From assembly GCA_002453475.1 (NCBI GenBank), contig DKGY01000001.1:1-8566 (forward strand): a stretch of DNA of 8,566 nucleotides, written 5' to 3'. Source of the DNA: Clostridium sp. UBA6758. GTDB taxonomy: Bacteria > Bacillota > Clostridia > Clostridiales > Clostridiaceae. The first letter of the stretch is position 1, and each line of letters starts with the position of its first letter. This document shows, one piece after another, positions 5,493-8,566 of the stretch. Position numbers and translations under genes: made by a program. The notes beneath the pieces were generated by a model. That model saw only the letters and a list, made by a program, of their open reading frames with translations. It had not been told where the DNA came from and searched no databases.

Positions 5493-6035
5493 ATGATAAG
5501 ATTAGAGTTAATTAAAAAAGAAGATTTATACAAAATTGTGGAATGGAATAGGAATAAATCTGCTAATGATCTATTGCAATGGGCTGGACCTTTATATGAG
5601 TATCCATTAACCATTTCTCAAGTAGAAAAATATTTCTTAGATGAGAAAAATAAGGAAGTTGTGGATACCTCTATATATAAGATAGTTAATATTAGTACAA
5701 GAGATATTATTGGGACAGTGGAGCTGCGTGAAATAGATAGAGAAAATAAGATTGCTAGGGTATGTAGATTTTTAATTGGAGAAGAGAAGGAAAGAGGAAA
5801 GGGTATAGGTGCTTTAGCATTAAAGGAAATCTTAAGAGTTGGATTTGAAGTTAAAGGATTTGAAAAAATAACTCTTGGAGTTTTTGATTTTAATAAGGGT
5901 GCAGTTAGATGCTATGAAAAGGCTGGTTTTGTAATAGAAAAATTATTAAAGGATGCAAGAAAGGCTAAGGATGGTTATTGGAGTCTATATGAAATGTCAA
6001 TTTTAAAGTCTAAATGGATAAAAGAAAATAGTTAA
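5493..6035 (+). CDS. GNAT family N-acetyltransferase
   Basis: This 180-residue protein transfers an acetyl group from acetyl-CoA to an amine. The acetyl-CoA loop is RGKGIGA (101-107), matching R/QxxGxG/A with Arg101, Gly104 and Gly106. The second signature NKGAVRCYEKAGF (134-146) contains the Asn134 and Tyr141 normally seen in RimJ/RimL- and SpeG-like GNATs. A preceding strand GTVELREID fits the fold. The substrate could be a ribosomal N terminus, a polyamine or an antibiotic, and sequence alone does not decide. AGGGGAT (5481-5487) supports ATG 5493; an ATG at 5488 gives only two codons. It follows the GrpB-family gene by 33 bases and ends 46 bases before a strong terminator, making a two-gene unit. 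Confidence 0.88.
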   Translation: MIRLELIKKEDLYKIVEWNRNKSANDLLQWAGPLYEYPLTISQVEKYFLDEKNKEVVDTSIYKIVNISTRDIIGTVELREIDRENKIARVCRFLIGEEKERGKGIGALALKEILRVGFEVKGFEKITLGVFDFNKGAVRCYEKAGFVIEKLLKDARKAKDGYWSLYEMSILKSKWIKENS

Positions 6036-6081
6036 ATACTGTACCAATCTGCTACCATTATATTCAGGTTACACAACTATT

Positions 6082-6122
6082 ATAAAAAGTACCCAATGCT
6101 AATTACATTGGGTACTTTTTAT
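6082..6122 (+). terminator. Strong symmetric (bidirectional) Rho-independent terminator
   Basis: ATAAAAAGTACCCAATG (6082-6098) pairs perfectly with CATTGGGTACTTTTTAT (6106-6122) around a 7-base loop, giving a 17-bp stem with GTACCCAATG as its core. The right arm ends in TTTTT and the left arm starts with AAAAA, so it can stop the GNAT transcript from the left and any hxlR-like transcript from the right. Confidence 0.93.
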
Positions 6123-6144
6123 CCGATGACTACCAGCTTTAATA
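6118..6144 (+). repeat. Dispersed intergenic repeat, copy 1
   Basis: Bases 6118-6144 match 8540-8566 at 26 of 27 positions (only 6139 T versus 8561 C differs) in the same orientation. The core is ATCCGATGACTACCAGCT. This copy overlaps the last bases of the terminator. Its full extent to the right is unknown because copy 2 is cut by the window edge. Just beyond it, CTCACA (6145-6150) and TGGGAG (6162-6167) can pair at 5 of 6 positions, so the element may be a longer structured unit reaching toward 6180. No coding frame explains the conservation. Confidence 0.75.
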
Positions 6145-6229
6145 CTCACATCTCTTCAAAGTGGGAGCAAAGAACACGGTTTATATGTACTTCTTCAGTT
6201 ATTACATAAGGTTAAATAGAAAGGTCTAA

Positions 6230-6601
6230 CTAATTTAAATGAGTGCTATCTTCATCCTTTTCTTCAGTATTTAATAAGCCTGCATCTAAATATTCACTTC
6301 CAAAGGAATGCATCATTTCAAGAATAGGTATAATTTCTTTACCAACTTCAGTTAAACTATATTCAACCTTAGGGGGTACTACAGGATAAACTTTTCTAGA
6401 TATAAGTTTATCTTCTTCTAAGCTTCTCAATTGTGAAGTCAGCATTTTTTGAGTTACCTTAGGCAACCTCTTTTTAATATCACTAAATCTTAAGGTGCCA
6501 TAGCTTAAGTACCATAAAATTAATAATTTCCATTTACCAGATAGAAGATTTTGTACCACCACCATGGGGCACGTAGAGTACTTAGTTCATTGATTCCTCA
6601 T
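6230..6601 (-). pseudogene. HxlR-type winged-helix regulator interrupted by an in-frame TGA
   Basis: The frame encodes a typical HxlR-family DNA-binding domain: GKWKLLILWYL, LRFSDIKKRLP, TQKMLTSQLRSLEEDKLISR and VPPKVEYSLTEVGKEI, the winged-helix core in order. Family members normally begin about ten residues before a conserved Cys-Pro. Here that Cys-Pro (codons at 6571-6566) lies in frame directly before the first downstream ATG (6565). Upstream the frame continues TKYST, then a TGA at 6589-6587, then an ATG at 6601 reading MRNQ. A further ATG at 6649 (MDKN) has a good ribosome site, AGGACGGTGA. Restoring the TGA gives about 123 residues, the normal family length. As it stands, only a 111-residue product from ATG 6565 could be made; it lacks the conserved cysteine and has no visible ribosome site. 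It is divergent from an aldehyde dehydrogenase, a plausible target. Confidence 0.72.
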
Positions 6602-6649
6602 ATGACACTCTTCATGTCTAGGAAATATGCATAGTAAATTCTTATCCAT

Positions 6650-6995
6650 TATATTCACCGTCCTAATAGTATATTTATAATATTATAGTATAAAAAAGTA
6701 ACTACATATAAAAATTCTATAACATACTCTGCATTATACCATGAATTTCATAGAGATTAAAATTTAAAATCTACTATTTATATTGTACTATATATAAAAT
6801 TTCCTAATATTATTTATTTAATTTTAATATATAAGTATCCTTTATGATACTATGTCACAAAAAGTATAGTTAATGAGAATAAAGTGCCTACTTCCTGAAA
6901 AGATATTTTGTGATTATAATAAAGTTAAATTAAAAGATAGAAAAAACAAATTTAAAAATATAAAACATTATGAGAACGCACAAGGAGGATTTACT
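6650..6995. other. Divergent intergenic region between the regulator and the aldehyde dehydrogenase
   Basis: This 346-base, very AT-rich spacer holds the promoters and likely operators of the two divergent genes. On the minus strand TATACT and TATAAT boxes occur around 6681-6692 without a clear -35. An imperfect inverted repeat AATAGTATA-TT-TATAATATT occupies 6665-6684. A clean 18-bp inverted repeat lies at 6834-6851. An ATG at 6873 opens a 41-codon in-frame extension of the dehydrogenase, but it has no ribosome site and no resemblance to the family. The true ribosome site is AAGGAGGAT at 6982-6990. Confidence 0.5.
6834..6851. promoter_or_regulatory. 18-bp inverted repeat, candidate operator for the aldehyde dehydrogenase
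   Basis: AGTATC (6834-6839) and GATACT (6846-6851) are perfect inverted half-sites with a 6-base spacer. A -10-like TATGAT (6843-6848) falls inside the site, so a bound protein would block transcription. A degenerate relative, AGTAT-ATTTAT-AATATT, occurs at 6668-6684 near the regulator start. That spacing is what an autoregulated divergent pair would show. Binding by the HxlR-type protein is inferred only from position. Confidence 0.45.
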
Positions 6996-8477
6996 ATGAA
7001 TATAAAATTACAAGAAAAATATCAACTATATATTGATGGTCAATGGAGAGAGGCTTCTGATGGAAAAGTCTTGAAAACTTACAATCCCGCTACTGGAGAA
7101 TTCTTAGCTGAGATTGCAGATGCTACAGAAAAAGATGTAGATGATGCAGTTAAAGCAGCTCAAAGAGCTTTCCTAACTTGGGGAAAAACAACAGCTGCTG
7201 AAAGAGCAGATGTGCTAAACAAAGTTGCAGATATCATTGATGACAATGCGGAGTATTTAGCTACTATTGAAACTATGGATAATGGAAAGCCAATTAGAGA
7301 AACTACAGGAGCTGATATACCACTAGCAGCAGATCACTTTAGATATTTTGCTGGAGTTATTCGTTCAGATGAAGGTAGCTCAACAATGATTGATGAAAAT
7401 ACTTTAAATATAATATTAAGAGAACCAATTGGGGTTGTAGGACAAATAGTACCTTGGAACTTCCCATTCTTAATGGCTGCATGGAAGCTTGCTCCAGTAT
7501 TAGCGGCAGGAGATGTTTCAGTATTTAAACCATCAAGCACAACTTCATTAAGTGTACTTGAGCTTATGAGATTAATAGAAAATGTAGTTCCAAGGGGTGT
7601 AATTAATATAATTACAGGTAGAGGTTCTAAGAGTGGAGAATATCTACAACATCATAAAGGCCTTAATAAATTAGCATTCACTGGATCTACAGAAGTAGGT
7701 AGAAAAATTGGACTTGCAGCAGCAGAAAATATCATTCCTGCAACTCTAGAGCTTGGTGGAAAATCTGCTAATATATTCTTTAAAGATGCAGATTTAGATA
7801 TAGCCCTAGAAGGACTTCAACTAGGAATTCTATTTAACCAAGGTCAAGTTTGTTCAGCAGGATCTAGAATTTTTGTACAGGAAGACTTTTATGATGAATT
7901 TATAAAAAAAGCAGTTGAAGCTTTTGAGAAGGTTAATGTGGGTAACCCATTAGATAGTAATACTCAAATGGGAGCGCAAGTAAGTGAAGCTCAACTTAAT
8001 AAAATTCTTAGTTATGTAGAAATAGGTAAGGAAGAAGGAGCTAAAGTAGCTACAGGTGGAGAAAGATACACTGAAGGCGATGCTGCTAAAGGCTATTTCA
8101 TGAAACCAACTCTTCTTGTAGATGTTACTAATGATATGAGAGTTGCTAGAGAAGAAATCTTTGGACCTGTAGGAGTTGTTATTAAATTCAAGACAATAGA
8201 GGAAGTAATTGATATGGCAAATGATAGTGAATACGGTTTAGGTGGAGGGGTATTTACCCGAGACATCAATAAAGCTATAAAAGTTGCTAGAGGCATTAGA
8301 ACAGGTCGTGTATGGGTAAATACTTATAATAATTTCCCAGCTGGAGCACCATTTGGGGGATATAAGAACTCAGGAATAGGTAGAGAAACTCATAAATCTG
8401 TCCTAGATGCTTATACTCAAATGAAGAATATTATGGTTAATTTATCTGAAAAACCAAGTGGAATGTACGTAAAATAG
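6996..8477 (+). CDS. NAD(P)-dependent aldehyde dehydrogenase, AldB-like
   Basis: This 493-residue soluble enzyme oxidises aldehydes to carboxylic acids. All key residues are present: Asn155 in PWNFP, Lys178 in FKPS, the cofactor loop FTGSTEVG (228-235), general base Glu252 in LELGGKS, nucleophile Cys286 in FNQGQVCSAGSR, and EEIFGP (386-391). Segments such as HFRYFAGVIR, GNPLDSNTQMGAQVS and FGGYKNSGIGRETH recall E. coli AldB and related acetaldehyde dehydrogenases, so acetaldehyde or another short aldehyde is the likely substrate. I chose ATG 6996 because AAGGAGGAT (6982-6990) is ideally placed and the product then has the family's usual length and N terminus (LYIDGQW). The in-frame ATG at 6873 would add 41 unrelated residues. 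It is transcribed alone, with a terminator 17 bases after the stop. The divergent regulator remnant may have controlled it. Confidence 0.95.
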   Translation: MNIKLQEKYQLYIDGQWREASDGKVLKTYNPATGEFLAEIADATEKDVDDAVKAAQRAFLTWGKTTAAERADVLNKVADIIDDNAEYLATIETMDNGKPIRETTGADIPLAADHFRYFAGVIRSDEGSSTMIDENTLNIILREPIGVVGQIVPWNFPFLMAAWKLAPVLAAGDVSVFKPSSTTSLSVLELMRLIENVVPRGVINIITGRGSKSGEYLQHHKGLNKLAFTGSTEVGRKIGLAAAENIIPATLELGGKSANIFFKDADLDIALEGLQLGILFNQGQVCSAGSRIFVQEDFYDEFIKKAVEAFEKVNVGNPLDSNTQMGAQVSEAQLNKILSYVEIGKEEGAKVATGGERYTEGDAAKGYFMKPTLLVDVTNDMRVAREEIFGPVGVVIKFKTIEEVIDMANDSEYGLGGGVFTRDINKAIKVARGIRTGRVWVNTYNNFPAGAPFGGYKNSGIGRETHKSVLDAYTQMKNIMVNLSEKPSGMYVK

Positions 8478-8493
8478 GTTTAATCAATATATT

Positions 8494-8530
8494 AAGAAGG
8501 CTATCGACTTTGGTTGATAACCTTCTTTTA
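8494..8530 (+). terminator. Rho-independent terminator of the aldehyde dehydrogenase gene
   Basis: AAGAAGG (8494-8500) pairs with CCTTCTT (8521-8527). After one C-A mismatch, TATCGAC (8502-8508) pairs with GTTGATA (8513-8519), including one G-U, around a TTTG loop. A TTCTTTTA tail follows. It lies 17 bases after the stop codon. Confidence 0.85.
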
Positions 8531-8539
8531 CCATTTCTC

Positions 8540-8566
8540 TTTATCCGATGACTACCAGCTCTAATA
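8540..8566 (+). repeat. Dispersed intergenic repeat, copy 2 (truncated by window end)
   Basis: This is the second copy of the 27-base sequence at 6118-6144, with one difference (C at 8561). It lies 10 bases after the aldehyde dehydrogenase terminator tail, again directly 3' of a terminator and in the same orientation. It runs off the window edge, so its true length cannot be judged. Confidence 0.75.

Noticed and set aside
5417..5614. Minus-strand frame of 65 codons across the GrpB/GNAT junction
   Set aside because: It is antisense to two clear genes, without ribosome site or family resemblance.
6873..6995. 41-codon N-terminal extension of the aldehyde dehydrogenase
   Set aside because: ATG 6873 has no ribosome site and the added residues do not resemble the family. 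ATG 6996 has an ideal AAGGAGG site and gives the normal length.
7334..8296. Two minus-strand frames (7334-7540 and 8093-8296) inside the aldehyde dehydrogenase
   Set aside because: Both are antisense shadows of strongly conserved dehydrogenase coding sequence.

Overview
The window is strongly AT-rich with compact genes, near-consensus AGGAGG-type ribosome binding sites, occasional TTG starts and long A/T spacers. Together with the protein types (an iron-sulfur flavoprotein-like protein, a GrpB-family protein, an HxlR-type regulator), this points to a low-GC Firmicute, most likely a Clostridium in the broad sense. The genus is inferred from composition and gene style, not proven.

Layout. (1) Positions 1-366 hold the 3' end of galE (UDP-glucose 4-epimerase). 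A hairpin terminator separates it from a convergent flavodoxin-fold protein with a four-cysteine cluster (458-1084, minus). (2) A 420-base spacer carries divergent promoter signals: a TATAAT box and 16-bp palindrome facing the flavoprotein, and a good TTGAGG-17-TATAAT promoter facing right. The rightward leader contains a short ORF broken by stop codons. (3) Positions 1505-4796 form a probable operon: an alpha/beta hydrolase, a 55-residue TTG-start membrane protein, a uridine-kinase-like P-loop kinase, an anchored protein of unknown function, a second small membrane protein of 61 residues, and a carbon-nitrogen hydrolase. A perfect 40-bp palindrome lies across the stop codon of the last gene. 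(4) Positions 4932-6035 hold a GrpB-family protein and a GNAT acetyltransferase, closed by a strong symmetric terminator. (5) An HxlR-type regulator gene (minus, ending at 6230) is interrupted by an in-frame TGA near its N terminus. It is divergent from an AldB-like aldehyde dehydrogenase (6996-8477), with an 18-bp inverted repeat between them.

A 27-base sequence (26 of 27 identical) follows the terminators at 6118-6144 and 8540-8566 in the same orientation. It looks like a dispersed intergenic repeat.

How the genes may work together. The HxlR/aldehyde dehydrogenase pair looks like an aldehyde-responsive detoxification unit whose regulator has been damaged. The 1505-4796 operon joins two hydrolases and a small-molecule kinase with three proteins that each have one predicted membrane segment. 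This suggests chemical modification of a small molecule or peptide near the membrane, but no substrate can be named from sequence. No CRISPR array, tRNA, rRNA, transposase or phage gene was seen.
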